64,000 nucleotides of DNA, from contig KV454011.1 of NCBI GenBank assembly GCA_001661245.1, positions 393,067 to 457,066 on the forward strand. Reading direction: 5' to 3'. Of the stretch, positions 49,976-60,098 are shown piece after piece. Position 1 is the stretch's first letter. The number at the start of each line of letters is the position of its first letter. The stretch comes from Pachysolen tannophilus NRRL Y-2460. Its lineage: Eukaryota > Ascomycota > Pichiomycetes > Alaninales > Pachysolenaceae. The notes under the pieces were generated by a model, which was not told where the DNA came from, ran no database searches, and worked only from the letters and a program-made list of their open reading frames with translations. Made by a program: the position numbers and the translations under genes.

Positions 49976-51079
49976 CTATATCATTGAATTTTTAGAATCT
50001 GTTAACCAAAGTGTAACTGCTGTATCTGCTGTAGCAAAAGTTAACATTCTTGGATTGAATAAACACATTCTTGGTAATCCTTGATCTGAATTCAATTCTT
50101 TACAAGGAAATATTTGTTTATTTATATCATCTTTTTGTATTTCTTGTAAATCCCATATCATGACACTTCTATTTCCAGATCCACCATATACAAATCTACC
50201 ATCAGGTGAAATAGTAGTTGAACCAGTACTTGGATAATTTCTATTAGGAAATTTTTTTGTACCAATTAATTTAGCTCTTATCACCCCATCAAATGCGTCT
50301 ACTACTAAATGACATTCATTCAGGGCATCAGTCACTATTAAATATTTACCATCATTACTAAATTCCAATTTATTCCAATTCATCTTCCCTATTAATTGTG
50401 TTTGTGTATTTGAAGTTATCAGTGAATCTCCTAAATTTGTAGAAATTGTAGACATTGAATTATTATTACCAATTTTTGGTACATTTACATTTATATCAAA
50501 TGTAGCAAATGGATCTTTATCATAGTTTCTAAAATCATAAAGTCCTATTTCATTAGTATTATTACTTCCAATACCAAACACCATTCCAGTTGGATCAAAT
50601 GAAATTAAACTAGGTGCTTTACAATTCATAAAACCTTGACATGCACTTGATCTTAAATCCCAAACTCTAACAGAATCATCATATGCCGAACTCAAGAAAA
50701 CATCATCAACAGGAGCCATCTCAAGAGCAGTAACTTGTGCCCTATGTCCTCTAAAATATCTTAAATATGAATTATCATGTAATGATAAATATCTAATTGT
50801 ATGATCTTCTTTTGTTGAAGCATATAAACAATTTTTTTCATGATGAGTAAATCTTGCTAAATGAACACCATATTTTTTACTAAAAATGGATTTAGAATGT
50901 TTTCCCTTATTAACATCATAAAGTTGAATTGATTCATCTACTCCTGAAGATATCAAATATTGACCAGAATCATCAAAATCAATTGAAGTTATTGGAGAAT
51001 CCACCTTATGATACTTGAAAGTCTTGGAAGCTTGGAAACTTTTCATCAAGTTTTCCGTTATAGGCACACTCGAAGTCAT
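49976..51079 (-). CDS. SWD2: SWD2, WD40 subunit of COMPASS and CPF
   Basis: A 367-residue WD40 propeller (S. cerevisiae 329). Repeats with GH and WD endings are visible: SPITSIDFDDSGQYLISSGVDESIQLYD, FRGHRAQVTALEMAPVDDVFLSSAYDDSVRVWDLRS and ISPDGRFVYGGSGNRSVMIWDL. The GLYDFRNYDKDPFATFDI segment is specific to Swd2. An insertion near 195-230 (Asn/Ser/Thr-rich) explains the extra length. Swd2 is essential and works in H3K4 methylation (Set1 complex) and in transcription termination (APT/CPF). Confidence 0.95.
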   Translation of the reverse strand: MTSSVPITENLMKSFQASKTFKYHKVDSPITSIDFDDSGQYLISSGVDESIQLYDVNKGKHSKSIFSKKYGVHLARFTHHEKNCLYASTKEDHTIRYLSLHDNSYLRYFRGHRAQVTALEMAPVDDVFLSSAYDDSVRVWDLRSSACQGFMNCKAPSLISFDPTGMVFGIGSNNTNEIGLYDFRNYDKDPFATFDINVNVPKIGNNNSMSTISTNLGDSLITSNTQTQLIGKMNWNKLEFSNDGKYLIVTDALNECHLVVDAFDGVIRAKLIGTKKFPNRNYPSTGSTTISPDGRFVYGGSGNRSVMIWDLQEIQKDDINKQIFPCKELNSDQGLPRMCLFNPRMLTFATADTAVTLWLTDSKNSMI

Positions 51080-52283
51080 TATTCAATCAATACCTTTTAA
51101 GCATAAAAATCAAAAAAATTTAAAAAAAAAATTAAATTAATTTAGTTATAGCATAACCCTATATAACTAACTAACTAACTCATTGTACCACATTTATGGC
51201 CGTTGTTATGTAATATTATTGTGTACATTTTCAAAATTTTTCACTAACAAAATTTGATGAAAAAAAATTAAAAAAATTACGATTTTTACAAAGGCCAAAA
51301 AGAGCTTTAAAATTAAATAACTAATTTCATCCCAACAACGATTTGATGTAAGTCAAAAGTGTCTCGCATTATCGACCCATAAAGCAGAAAAAGCAAAAAA
51401 AAAAAAAAAAACTAATCTGGTACTTTATATTATTATAACGAAATTGAAAATATTATCATCGTTTTTGATTCTATTCATATCTCTCCACTAAAACCCATCA
51501 GTTATTCTAACATTAAGATTTTTTTCTTTTTTTTTTATTTTGGCGGGGAAATCAAGTCTCGTACCTATTTATTGCCAACACAAGCAATGATAACAAAAAT
51601 CATGAACTCATTCTCTTGCTTTGCTTAGATCAATTTGGTTTGGTCAACCACAAGGCTAAGGCTAAGGTTTCTTGCATGCTGCAAAAATGGAATCACCGTC
51701 AGTACTTTTCCTCGGATACGTTAAATTTTTTTTTGTAATTTTTTGTAATTTCTACCCGCTCGCTCACGCCTAAAATATGCTTGGGGAAAGAGCCAATGTA
51801 CTTGGTTCACCCGGTTATGTTTACGCGGCCGCCTAAAAAAAAAAAAATTTTTTTTTTTTTTGTTTTTCTTTTTTTTTTTTTTTTTACGGGATTTCCCTTG
51901 TTTCGGCAACGGGTAAAGGCAAACTCTCAGCAAGAAAAGTGAAGAGAATTATAATTACTTATTTCTGATTTCTAATTTCTTTTTATCCGACTTTAAAAAA
52001 TAAAAAAGTTTAATTCATCTTTATTTCATCTTGAATTAATGAATAAATGTAATTTTCGTGCATGTTTCATTTAAACTGATAGGTAGTTAAAGAGTTTTTC
52101 CTTTTTACTTAGAAAAAAAAAATCTAAATTTTCTTGAACGTTTCAACAAAAAAAAAAAAAGAAAAAGACACCAATCACTTGATGATACGTTTTTACTTTG
52201 TCTGAATGCGAAAAAGCAAAAAAAAAAAAAGGGATGGAAACATCAAATGACAAACGACCCCATAATATTACAGTCACTGGAGA

Positions 52284-52334
52284 AGTTTGCAGTTTGCAGT
52301 TTGCAGTTCCAATGGCAATTGCAGTTGCAGTTGC
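52284..52334. repeat. AGTTTGC / GCAGTT tandem repeats
   Basis: Three AGTTTGC heptamers (52284-52304), then after a short spacer GCAGTT hexamers near 52320-52333. Confidence 0.85.
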
Positions 52335-52452
52335 CCTATTTTTTCCTTCTATCGATTAATTGCATGTTTTCAATTCAGATAAAATGAGTTTCTCTAGAGT
52401 TTTATCGGTCTTAGTGTCTGTATCTTTTTCTGTTTACATTTACCAATATAAG

Positions 52453-52485
<33 letters not shown>

Positions 52486-52489
<4 letters not shown>

Positions 52490-52813
52490 CCGTAACTTAA
52501 TATTACTAATAGAATCTTGGATCTGGATCTTAAATAATAGTGTCTTTCAATTAATCGGAAAAAAAAAATCAACCTAAATGAAAAAAAACAAACTTAAAAA
52601 CGGCGCAAGCGAAACTTCTTTCAAAAAAAGTTTATTGTTAAAAACAATGATCAGATTTCTTTTTCTTTACGGAAATCGAAAAATTGTGCGCTGAAAATCC
52701 TCAGCTCACATCTTTTCCCAGTCCATTTTTTTTTTTTTTTTTTTTTTTTCCGGGCACGCTTGCATTGTAGTCAAATGACTTTTTACATGAACTCACTTAA
52801 ACACTCCGGAAAA
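52486..52813. promoter_or_regulatory. Cluster of four Rgt1-like CGGAAAA sites
   Basis: CGGAAAA at 52556-52562 and 52807-52813 on plus, and TTTTCCG (its reverse) at 52486-52492 and 52746-52752. A fifth CGGANNA (TTATCCG) is at 51983-51989. The consensus for glucose-repressor Rgt1 is CGGANNA. The cluster is 456-783 bp upstream of the transporter start. Confidence 0.45.
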
Positions 52814-53012
52814 TGTTTTTAAAATGTGCATAATTATGCATGATTCCCGCATTTTTCCTTTTTTTCATAAAGGAAAACATTGAGAAACAGCCCAACACTA
52901 TACTCCAGAAAGTATGCTATGTACGTTATGCGAAGCAAAGTGTTCCCACTACAATTTTAAAATATGGAGCAACAGCATAAAGTGTGAGTGGCCTTCTGAC
53001 TCTTTTGATTGA

Positions 53013-53019
53013 TATAAAA
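53013..53019 (+). promoter_or_regulatory. TATA box of the hexose transporter
   Basis: TATAAAA about 250 bp upstream of the ATG at 53269. Confidence 0.45.
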
Positions 53020-53268
53020 CGGCCAATTATTCCCCAAACTTTTTGTTCAAAAAAAAAACCATTAAAATCATAAAAAGAATAAATCTAAAAAGTATAGAAA
53101 GATTATTCTTTTCTAGATAGATTCCATTAGGATTCAACATTAATATTATTCACACTCAATAAGTCGTTGCACACTGTATTTGAATTAATACAGTTGTTAC
53201 AACGTTCATTATAATAAAGTAAACAAAACTCAAAAAAAGAAAAAAAAAAATTTTTTTTGTTGTTGAAA

Positions 53269-54933
53269 ATGTCAGCATCTCCAGAACAAATATCTGAGGC
53301 TCCAACTAGTGGTACAGTCACACCAGTTGAAAATGAGGCCATTGACAACCTTGACGCTGAAAAGACTGGTCTTGCAGCTTTGAATAAACCAAAATCTTCA
53401 TATATTTTGGTTTCCATCTTATGTTTATTGATTGCATTTGGTGGTTTCGTTTTCGGTTGGGATACTGGTACTATTGCTGGTTTCGTCAATATGTCTGATT
53501 TCAAAGATAGATTTGGTTCAAAACATTCTGATGGTACTGCATATTTCTCAAATGCTAGAACAGGTTTAATTGTTTCTATTTTCAACATTGGTTGTGCCAT
53601 TGGTGGTGTCACATTAACTAAATTAGGTGATATCTTTGGTAGAAAATTAGCTTTGATGATTGTTATGGTCATTTATATGATTGGTATTATTATTCAAATT
53701 GCTTCAATTAACAAATGGTACCAATATTTCATTGGTAGAATTATTTCAGGTCTTGCCGTTGGTGGTGTTTCTGTCTTATCTCCAATGTTTATCGCTGAAA
53801 CTTCTCCACGTCAAATTAGAGGTGCTTTAGTTTCTTGTTATCAATTAATGATTACCTTGGGTATTTTCTTAGGTTACTGTACTACTTATGGTACTAAAGG
53901 TTACTCTAACTCAGTTCAATGGAGAGTTCCATTAGGTTTATGTTTTGCTTGGGCTCTTCTCATGATTTTAGGTATGACATTTATGCCGGAATCTCCAAGA
54001 TTTTTAATTCAAAAAGGTAGATTAGATGATGCAAGAAAATCTATTGCAAGAGTTAATAAAACTAGTCCAGATGATGCTGCTGTCTTTGCTGAAGTTGAAG
54101 AAATTGACGCTGCAATTCAACTTGAAGCAGCTGCCGGTAAAGCAAGTTGGGGTGAATTATTTACAGGTAAACCAAAGATCTTTTATCGTCTTTGTACTGG
54201 TATTATGATGCAATCATTACAACAATTGACTGGTGATAATTATTTCTTTTACTATGGTACTACCGTTTTCAATGCTGTTGGTTTAAGTGATGCTTTTGAA
54301 ACTTCTATTGTTATTGGTGTCATCAATTTCGCATCTACTTTTGTTTCTTTATGGACAGTTGAAAGATTTGGTAGAAGAAAAGTTTTATTATGGGGTTCTG
54401 CTTCTATGATTGCTTGTTTAGTTGTCTTTGCATCTGTTGGTGTTACAAGATTATACCCAGATGGTTACAGTGCTGGTACCACATCTAAAGGTGCAGGTAA
54501 CTGTATGATTGTCTTTACATGTTTCTACATTTTCTGTTTTGCTTGTACTTGGGCTCCTTGTACCTTTGTTGTTGTCTCTGAAATTTATCCACTTAGAATC
54601 AAATCAAAGGCAATGGGTATTGCTCAAGGTGCTAACTGGATTTGGGGTTTCTTAATCTCCTTCTTCACTCCATTCATTACATCTGCTATTCGTTTTGCAT
54701 ACGGTTACGTCTTCATGGGATGTTGTGTCTTTTCATTCTTCTTTGTTTTCTTTGCAATTCCAGAAACTAAAGGTTTATCATTAGAAGATGTCGATCATCT
54801 TTACGAAACTGGTACTGCTGCTTTCAAGACAGGTTCATTTATCCGCAGACCAAAAATGAATTTAACTAAAACTACAACTCCAAAAGTTGAAGATCCAGAA
54901 CACGCAAGTGAGGTCGCAAGCCAAGATGTTTAA
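53269..54933 (+). CDS. Hexose transporter (sugar porter, HXT/HGT type)
   Basis: The ATG at 53269 gives 554 residues with 12 membrane helices. Sugar-porter motifs: [21 protein letters not shown] (helix 1), GRKLALM after helix 2, [48 protein letters not shown] (QQxxG before helix 7), ERFGRRK and [23 protein letters not shown] matches S. cerevisiae Hxt proteins. The gene uses a narrow codon set (TTA/TTG, GGT, GCT), suggesting high expression. The upstream region with Rgt1-like sites suggests glucose control. Which HXT/HGT paralogue it is cannot be decided. Confidence 0.95.
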   Translation: MSASPEQISEAPTSGTVTPVENEAIDNLDAEKTGLAALNKPKSSYILVSILCLLIAFGGFVFGWDTGTIAGFVNMSDFKDRFGSKHSDGTAYFSNARTGLIVSIFNIGCAIGGVTLTKLGDIFGRKLALMIVMVIYMIGIIIQIASINKWYQYFIGRIISGLAVGGVSVLSPMFIAETSPRQIRGALVSCYQLMITLGIFLGYCTTYGTKGYSNSVQWRVPLGLCFAWALLMILGMTFMPESPRFLIQKGRLDDARKSIARVNKTSPDDAAVFAEVEEIDAAIQLEAAAGKASWGELFTGKPKIFYRLCTGIMMQSLQQLTGDNYFFYYGTTVFNAVGLSDAFETSIVIGVINFASTFVSLWTVERFGRRKVLLWGSASMIACLVVFASVGVTRLYPDGYSAGTTSKGAGNCMIVFTCFYIFCFACTWAPCTFVVVSEIYPLRIKSKAMGIAQGANWIWGFLISFFTPFITSAIRFAYGYVFMGCCVFSFFFVFFAIPETKGLSLEDVDHLYETGTAAFKTGSFIRRPKMNLTKTTTPKVEDPEHASEVASQDV

Positions 54934-55416
54934 AGTTTAAAAGAAAAAAATACTTATTAATAATTGATTTTACTTTTTTTTGTCTCTTTACTCTTACTTT
55001 TTTTTTGATTATTATTATTATTTTTTTTTTTTTATCCCTCACTTAATTTTCACCTACAAATTTTAATGATGTTATGAACTAATCTATTTATATACTATAT
55101 ATACATATATATATAATTTTTTCTCAATGTTCCATTTTTTATAGTCTTTTTATTTAGTCTTTTGTATAATACAATATAGACGCTTTAAATTTATACATAC
55201 TTAAAGAACTTATACTAATAAAAAAAAAAAAATTGTAATTGAAAATTGCATTACAACAAAAAGCGAAAAACGATTTCCTAATTGGGAAGTTGAGTAATGG
55301 AGCCACTACTTTATGAAGTATTGGGAATTTTTAATGGGAAAGAGAATCTTATAAACCGTCAACAACGATAACGAAGAACTTGATGACAAAGGCGGATGTA
55401 TTAGAGGAAGAAGAGA
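54934..55416. other. Intergenic region after the hexose transporter
   Basis: About 480 bases: T-rich 3' UTR, an AT-rich stretch near 55090-55120, and a poly(A) tract (55221-55234). A TACTAAT at 55215 resembles a branch site, but no matching donor and exon could be found. Confidence 0.45.
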
Positions 55417-55872
55417 ATGGCTGATGGAAGCATAGAGGTTACAGGTGGTGCAGATGATTTAGATGACACCATTTCTTTACCGTCACCGACGCTTTTGAAT
55501 AAGTTAAAGTCGTCGAATTTACCGATGAATTTATTTCACAGTGTAAATAATGCCTTTATAAGAAAGACTATTATTTTTACAAGTGAAGGAGAAATAATAT
55601 GTGGATGGCTGAATAATGATAATATAGAGGTTGAGGACGGTGAGGAGTTGGGACTGGTTCCTAGAGTGTTTGCTGTGACTATTGTGAACTATTGTCTTCA
55701 GTTTTTAGGTAATTGCTCGGATTTAGCTAAGGAAATTTATAAAGAAGAAGAACAAGAACAAGAACAAGATGTCAAATCTATACGATTAAGTTTTGGTTCT
55801 AAAAATGAGTTCATATTGGTCCCAGACAATGAATTTGTAATATGTGTTGTTGCTGAAAGAAAGTACTCCTAG
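55417..55872 (+). CDS. Small roadblock/LC7-like protein, unidentified
   Basis: A 151-residue acidic protein. Residues about 45-150 follow the roadblock/LC7 pattern: a strand with TIIFTSEGEIICGWL, a helix with RVFAVTIVNYCLQFLGNCSDLAKEIYKE, then IRLSFGSKNEFILVPDNEFVICVVAE. Such proteins are subunits of dynein, of Ragulator/EGO complexes on the vacuole, or of GTPase regulators. I do not recognise a specific orthologue; an EGO-complex role is one possibility. The N-terminus is disordered and acidic and a Glu/Gln repeat (EEEQEQEQ) lies between helix and last strands. It converges with VPS28 with only about 60 bases between. Confidence 0.6.
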   Translation: MADGSIEVTGGADDLDDTISLPSPTLLNKLKSSNLPMNLFHSVNNAFIRKTIIFTSEGEIICGWLNNDNIEVEDGEELGLVPRVFAVTIVNYCLQFLGNCSDLAKEIYKEEEQEQEQDVKSIRLSFGSKNEFILVPDNEFVICVVAERKYS

Positions 55873-55934
55873 ATAAATAAATAATTATATATATATGTAT
55901 ATATATATATATATATGTGGTACATATTTTTTTT

Positions 55935-56732
55935 TTAATTCAAACAAGCATAGAAGCCTTTATATGCGTTATCTAAATCAAATAGGAATTCTTTAGAATC
56001 GTCGTCACTTAGCCTTTCGTTTATATCCAAATTATTCAATTTAATTAACCATTGTATGATTTTGGACCTACCTTCAAATTCTCCATTTTTCAATACTTTA
56101 TTTGTACAAGTAACCAAATCTGATAATAACGGATGTAATTGATCTTTTGTTCTATAATTTAACTTAACAGCATCCATAAGTGTTATAAAATTTCCAGTAG
56201 CCTCAGCAACAGCCTTTGCTGATATAGAAACATTATTATTATTCCCACCGCCGTTGGCGCCTGTATTATTACCGTTATTCAGACCATTGCCACTGGCAAG
56301 ACTCACACGTGAACTATCATCTTGACCTAGAAACGAGTGTTCTATAGTTGCAGGAACTCCAATCTCTAATCTTTGTTTTGCCAAGGGACAACAAATATCA
56401 TATTTCTGGAAAAAACTATCTAAATTCACAAAACTTTTCTTAACTTCTTCATTTTTTAACAGTAAATTATACTGATTTATAAGCCGCGACACACTCTTGG
56501 TATAATTATCATTATCAACATCAACTTGTTGTAAAGTATCTCTTAAAAAAGATTTCTCCAAAAAATTTAATACTATTATTATAGAGTAAAGCTCAGCAAG
56601 TGATTCGTATAAACCTCTTTCTTTATTATTGCTAATCAATTCCATTTTTACATTATTAGCATCATTTTCAGTTGAACCACCTACCAACCCATTTATATGA
56701 AGTGAACCAGCACTGTTATACGGATATGACAT
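55935..56732 (-). CDS. VPS28: VPS28, ESCRT-I subunit
   Basis: The first in-frame ATG is at 56732 (MSYPYNSAGS), giving 265 residues (S. cerevisiae 242). The N-terminal ESCRT-I core half has ESLAELYSIIIVLNFLEKSFLRD, LINQYNLLLKNEEV and CPLAKQRLEIGVPATIEH. The C-terminal domain is AKAVAEATGNFITLMDAVKLNYRTKDQLHPLLSDL to FLFDLDNAYKGFYACL, almost identical to the yeast protein. A Gly/Asn-rich linker joins them. The C-terminal domain binds Vps36 of ESCRT-II in endosomal sorting of ubiquitinated membrane proteins. It shares a divergent promoter with TFA1 that has an AT repeat (about 56884-56907). Confidence 0.95.
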   Translation of the reverse strand: MSYPYNSAGSLHINGLVGGSTENDANNVKMELISNNKERGLYESLAELYSIIIVLNFLEKSFLRDTLQQVDVDNDNYTKSVSRLINQYNLLLKNEEVKKSFVNLDSFFQKYDICCPLAKQRLEIGVPATIEHSFLGQDDSSRVSLASGNGLNNGNNTGANGGGNNNNVSISAKAVAEATGNFITLMDAVKLNYRTKDQLHPLLSDLVTCTNKVLKNGEFEGRSKIIQWLIKLNNLDINERLSDDDSKEFLFDLDNAYKGFYACLN

Positions 56733-56962
56733 AATTGTTCTTACAAAACTGTTATTTCCGTCTTTTTGCGTTGTTTCTTGTAGTTTCTTTATAGTTAAAT
56801 GTATAATATTATAAAAAATCACTAAAAAATTTAAAATGGAAATTAATAAAATCTAAAAAAACCATTCTTTCTTTGAATTATATTATATATATATATATAT
56901 ATAATATATCTATCTATCTTTTTCAGTTAAATGAGAATTGATACCGACTGAGGAAAATCAAA

Positions 56963-58366
56963 ATGAATGAGGTTAGGTCTTTAATTCAGTTTGTTTCGAG
57001 GAATTTTTATCCAAAGCAATATATATTGGTATTGGATGCTCTTTTGGTTCATTCTGTGTTGTCAGAAGATGATTTATCTCACTTGGTTGGTATTCAGAGA
57101 AAAGAATTACGTGCTATTTGTAATAAATTAACGGAGGATAGATTGATTGTTATTCATGCTCAAAGGGAAGAGGAAGGGAATCAACAAAGATTAAGGACAA
57201 AGACTTATTATTATATTCATTTCACCGAGGCTGTTGATTCTATAAAATGGAAAATTCATAGTGTTGTCAAGGCTTTAAAAGATGAAATGAAAAAAGATGC
57301 AAATCCTGAAGGATATGTTTGCCCTCGTTGTCAAACCAAGTATTCTCAGATAGATGCACTTTCGTTATTAAGTGATGATAGAAGTAAATTCATTTGTGAT
57401 GTATGTAGTACTGAATTAGTTGAAGATAATTCAGGTGCAAAAGCAAAGCAAAGACAAAAGAAACTTGAAAAATTGATGCAACAAATCGATCCAATTATTA
57501 CTTATTTAAAGAAAATTGATGATTCGCATATTGAAGATAATACTTTTGAAAGTTCTTTGACACGAGCTATTCCTGCTCAATCATCTTCTTCTGCATCATA
57601 TGCGGTATCAAATAAGACAGTTATGAATTCAAGTAATAATAATAATTACTTATTAAATGGACAGTTTGCTAATAATAAGAGTAAATATGATTCAAAATCT
57701 ACAAATGCAATTTTGAATGTTAGAATCAGTAATGAAGATGAAGATTTATTACAACAACAGAAAGATATGGACTTGAAAAAAGAAAAATTAAGACAAAATG
57801 CAATGCCATCATGGCATTCGGAAAGTACTGTGGGACAAAAAAGTCTTGGTAGATTAGATGATGACGAAAAAGAAGAAATTGAAAATAATAAAGAATTAAC
57901 AGAGGATTTTGAAAATGTGATGGATGTTGCAGATAATAGCAATAACAGCAACGATAATAATAACAATAATGAGGCTAGCACACCTTCCGTTCTTAAACCA
58001 GATTCAACTCCTGGCTCAGCAATGGATGTGGACACATCATTTACCGCAGATTCTAGCGAATTTTCTTCCACTTTGAGTAATAAAGAAGCCAGAGATGCGT
58101 TAGCAGACTATTATGCTCAATTAGCTGCAAGAGAATCTCAAGAAGAGGAAGATGAAGAAGAAGATGAAGATGATGATGACGATGAAGATGATGCTGATGG
58201 TGATGCCGCTGCTGCCGATGGCGAGGATGATGAGTTTGAAGATGTTATTGGTGATGAAGTAGACAACGCCGGAGATCAAAAGAGCGCAGAGAATGCTCCA
58301 CCTGAAAGTATTTCAAACGATGTTGAAATTGAAGAGTTTGATGGAGAAGAAAGTGATGAAGAATAA
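56963..58366 (+). CDS. TFA1: TFA1, TFIIE large (alpha) subunit
   Basis: A 467-residue protein (S. cerevisiae 482). The winged-helix domain is at about 5-90 (SLIQFVSRNFYPKQYILVLDALLVHSVLSEDDLSHLVG, RKELRAICNKLTEDRLI, YYYIHF). The C4 zinc ribbon CPRCQTKY...FICDVC is at about 119-147. After an Asn-rich linker the C-terminus has a segment with DALADYYAQLAARE and a long acidic stretch (EEDEEEDEDDDDDEDDAD) ending EEFDGEESDEE, which in TFIIE binds the Tfb1 PH domain of TFIIH. TFIIE loads and stimulates TFIIH at Pol II promoters. Confidence 0.96.
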   Translation: MNEVRSLIQFVSRNFYPKQYILVLDALLVHSVLSEDDLSHLVGIQRKELRAICNKLTEDRLIVIHAQREEEGNQQRLRTKTYYYIHFTEAVDSIKWKIHSVVKALKDEMKKDANPEGYVCPRCQTKYSQIDALSLLSDDRSKFICDVCSTELVEDNSGAKAKQRQKKLEKLMQQIDPIITYLKKIDDSHIEDNTFESSLTRAIPAQSSSSASYAVSNKTVMNSSNNNNYLLNGQFANNKSKYDSKSTNAILNVRISNEDEDLLQQQKDMDLKKEKLRQNAMPSWHSESTVGQKSLGRLDDDEKEEIENNKELTEDFENVMDVADNSNNSNDNNNNNEASTPSVLKPDSTPGSAMDVDTSFTADSSEFSSTLSNKEARDALADYYAQLAARESQEEEDEEEDEDDDDDEDDADGDAAAADGEDDEFEDVIGDEVDNAGDQKSAENAPPESISNDVEIEEFDGEESDEE

Positions 58367-58665
58367 TGTCGAAATTTCAGACCTTGTTATGTTGTTAGCA
58401 TTTACAATTTAAATACGTTTTTACATATATGTGTATCTATATAGTTGATTTAATAGCATTTTTATAGAAATTTAATAAAGATGTAATCTTTTATTGCGGT
58501 AACGGTCCTGTACGCAGCTTAAAAAAATAATAATAAAAAAAAAATGAAAAATTTCCAGTTTGACTAAAGTGAGTTTATCAGTATGTGAATGAATAAATTA
58601 AGATAATTGAAAATAAATAAGAATCAGGAAGTATTGAGTTTGATTATTGGAGATTATTGTTAACA
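58367..58665. other. TFA1-CTP1 intergenic region
   Basis: About 300 bases, AT-rich, with a GC-richer patch around 58495-58520. I see no TATA box or known site. Confidence 0.4.
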
Positions 58666-59562
58666 ATGGCATCGAAACAAGAGAGTGGAAAGGAAAAAGT
58701 TGATCCTTTCAAGTCATTTGTAGCAGGAGGTACTGCTGGTGCTGTCGAAGGATGTATAACGTACCCTTTTGAATTTGCTAAAACAAGACTTCAATTAGTG
58801 GATAAATCAATGAAGATGTCCCGTAATCCACTAGTTCTCATCTATACTATTGCTAAAAACCAAGGAGTTTCTGCATTGTACGTTGGTTGTCCTGCATTTG
58901 TCGTTGGTAACACAGTGAAAGCATCGGTAAGATTTCTTGGGTTTGACTCTATAAAGAGATTGCTTGCCGATAAGGACGGAAAACTTTCTGGGCCGAGAGG
59001 TGTCATTGCTGGACTTGGAGCTGGATTAATGGAATCTGTGATTGCTGTTACTCCATTTGAAGCTATTAAGACAGCGTTGATTGACGATAAGCAAACTTCA
59101 AAACCTAAATATCAAAATGGTTTGATCCGTGGGTCGATGAACTTGGTAAAAGATTTAGGTTTTAAGGGAATATACGCAGGGGTTGTACCTGTTTCATTAA
59201 GACAGGCATCAAATCAAGCGGTAAGGTTAGGTTCTTATAACGCTATCAAGACTTTCTTACAGAAACAAATGGGGATAAGTCCTACTGAACAATTGTCCTC
59301 AACGTTAACCTTTCTGGTCGGATCATTAACCGGAGTAATTACAGTTTATACAACAATGCCAATTGATACTGTTAAGACGAGAATGCAGGCATTAGGGGCA
59401 CAAAAATTGTACTCTTCGACTTTGAATTGTTTTGTAACCATTTTCAAAAATGAAGGTATTAAAGTATTTTGGAAAGGTGCTACCCCAAGATTAGGAAGAT
59501 TGGTTTTAAGTGGTGGAATCGTTTTCACAATATATGAAAAGATGTTATCCATCATGCGCTGA
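58666..59562 (+). CDS. CTP1: CTP1, mitochondrial citrate carrier
   Basis: The ATG at 58666 gives 298 residues (S. cerevisiae 299). It is a mitochondrial carrier with three repeats whose signatures are PFEFAKTRLQL, PFEAIKTALI and PIDTVKTRMQ. GCITYPFEF, VGCPAFVVGNTVKASVRFLGFDSIK, GVIAGLGAGLMESV and KGATPRLGRLVLSGGIVFTIYEK are nearly identical to Ctp1. It exchanges citrate (or isocitrate) across the inner membrane. The codon CTG in TLTFLVGSL sits where Ctp1 has Leu, which bears on the genetic code. Convergent with BSD2, as in S. cerevisiae. Confidence 0.97.
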   Translation: MASKQESGKEKVDPFKSFVAGGTAGAVEGCITYPFEFAKTRLQLVDKSMKMSRNPLVLIYTIAKNQGVSALYVGCPAFVVGNTVKASVRFLGFDSIKRLLADKDGKLSGPRGVIAGLGAGLMESVIAVTPFEAIKTALIDDKQTSKPKYQNGLIRGSMNLVKDLGFKGIYAGVVPVSLRQASNQAVRLGSYNAIKTFLQKQMGISPTEQLSSTLTFLVGSLTGVITVYTTMPIDTVKTRMQALGAQKLYSSTLNCFVTIFKNEGIKVFWKGATPRLGRLVLSGGIVFTIYEKMLSIMR

Positions 59563-60098
59563 TATGATATTAGACTAAGAAAATATTATTTTATAGAAAT
59601 TAGTTAAAAATTTTATATATTATTTCAATATTATTTTATTACCAGTATTCTTAATTATTTAAAAAAAATAGGTTCATTCAAAAAATATGAATCTTCAACT
59701 ATGAAATTTGAATTTATCATAAATAGTCATTGTATAAAAAAATACCTACATGAAAACATTGAAACGACATTATTAAACTTTGAAAACAAATAATGATGAA
59801 ATAACATCAACCAGAATAAAATTTGATCTATAAATAATCAACTCAAGTTACATCTTTTGATTCTAAGACTGATTAGAATGATTAAAGTCCAAACAATCAT
59901 CACTAATAACTTCCTCTCTCTTTTTTTTTTTACTTTTTTTTTTTTTTGTGTGATTAAAAAAAAAAATAGAAGTGAAGTGATGATAGAGTTAACCGAATAT
60001 TTCAGTGGAATTAAAAATTTTTTTTTTAAAAAAAAAAGACACACAGACATAATATAAAACAAAACAAAACAAAACAGAACAGAACAAATGAAAGAGTT
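59563..60098. other. CTP1-BSD2 convergent intergenic region
   Basis: About 535 bases of AT-rich DNA with homopolymer runs (59920-59963, 60018-60037) and an AAAAC pentamer repeat at about 60056-60078. No gene is supported. Confidence 0.5.

Larger units (their letters stand above)
51080..53268. promoter_or_regulatory. 2.2-kb divergent region SWD2 - hexose transporter
   Basis: The longest gene-free stretch. It holds many poly(T)/poly(A) tracts (51390-51410, 51836-51886, 52454-52490, 52727-52749), a GC patch with GCGGCCGC (51825-51832), tandem AGTTTGC/GCAGTT units (52284-52334), five CGGANNA Rgt1-like sites and a TATA box (53013-53019). A long upstream region is usual for hexose-transporter genes. 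No RNA gene signature or coding frame is supported. Confidence 0.55.

Noticed and set aside
55207-55416. TACTAAT at 55215 as a branch site for an upstream exon of the roadblock-like gene
   Set aside because: No convincing GTATGT donor with an ATG exon upstream and no in-frame acceptor; the existing ATG gives a sensible protein.
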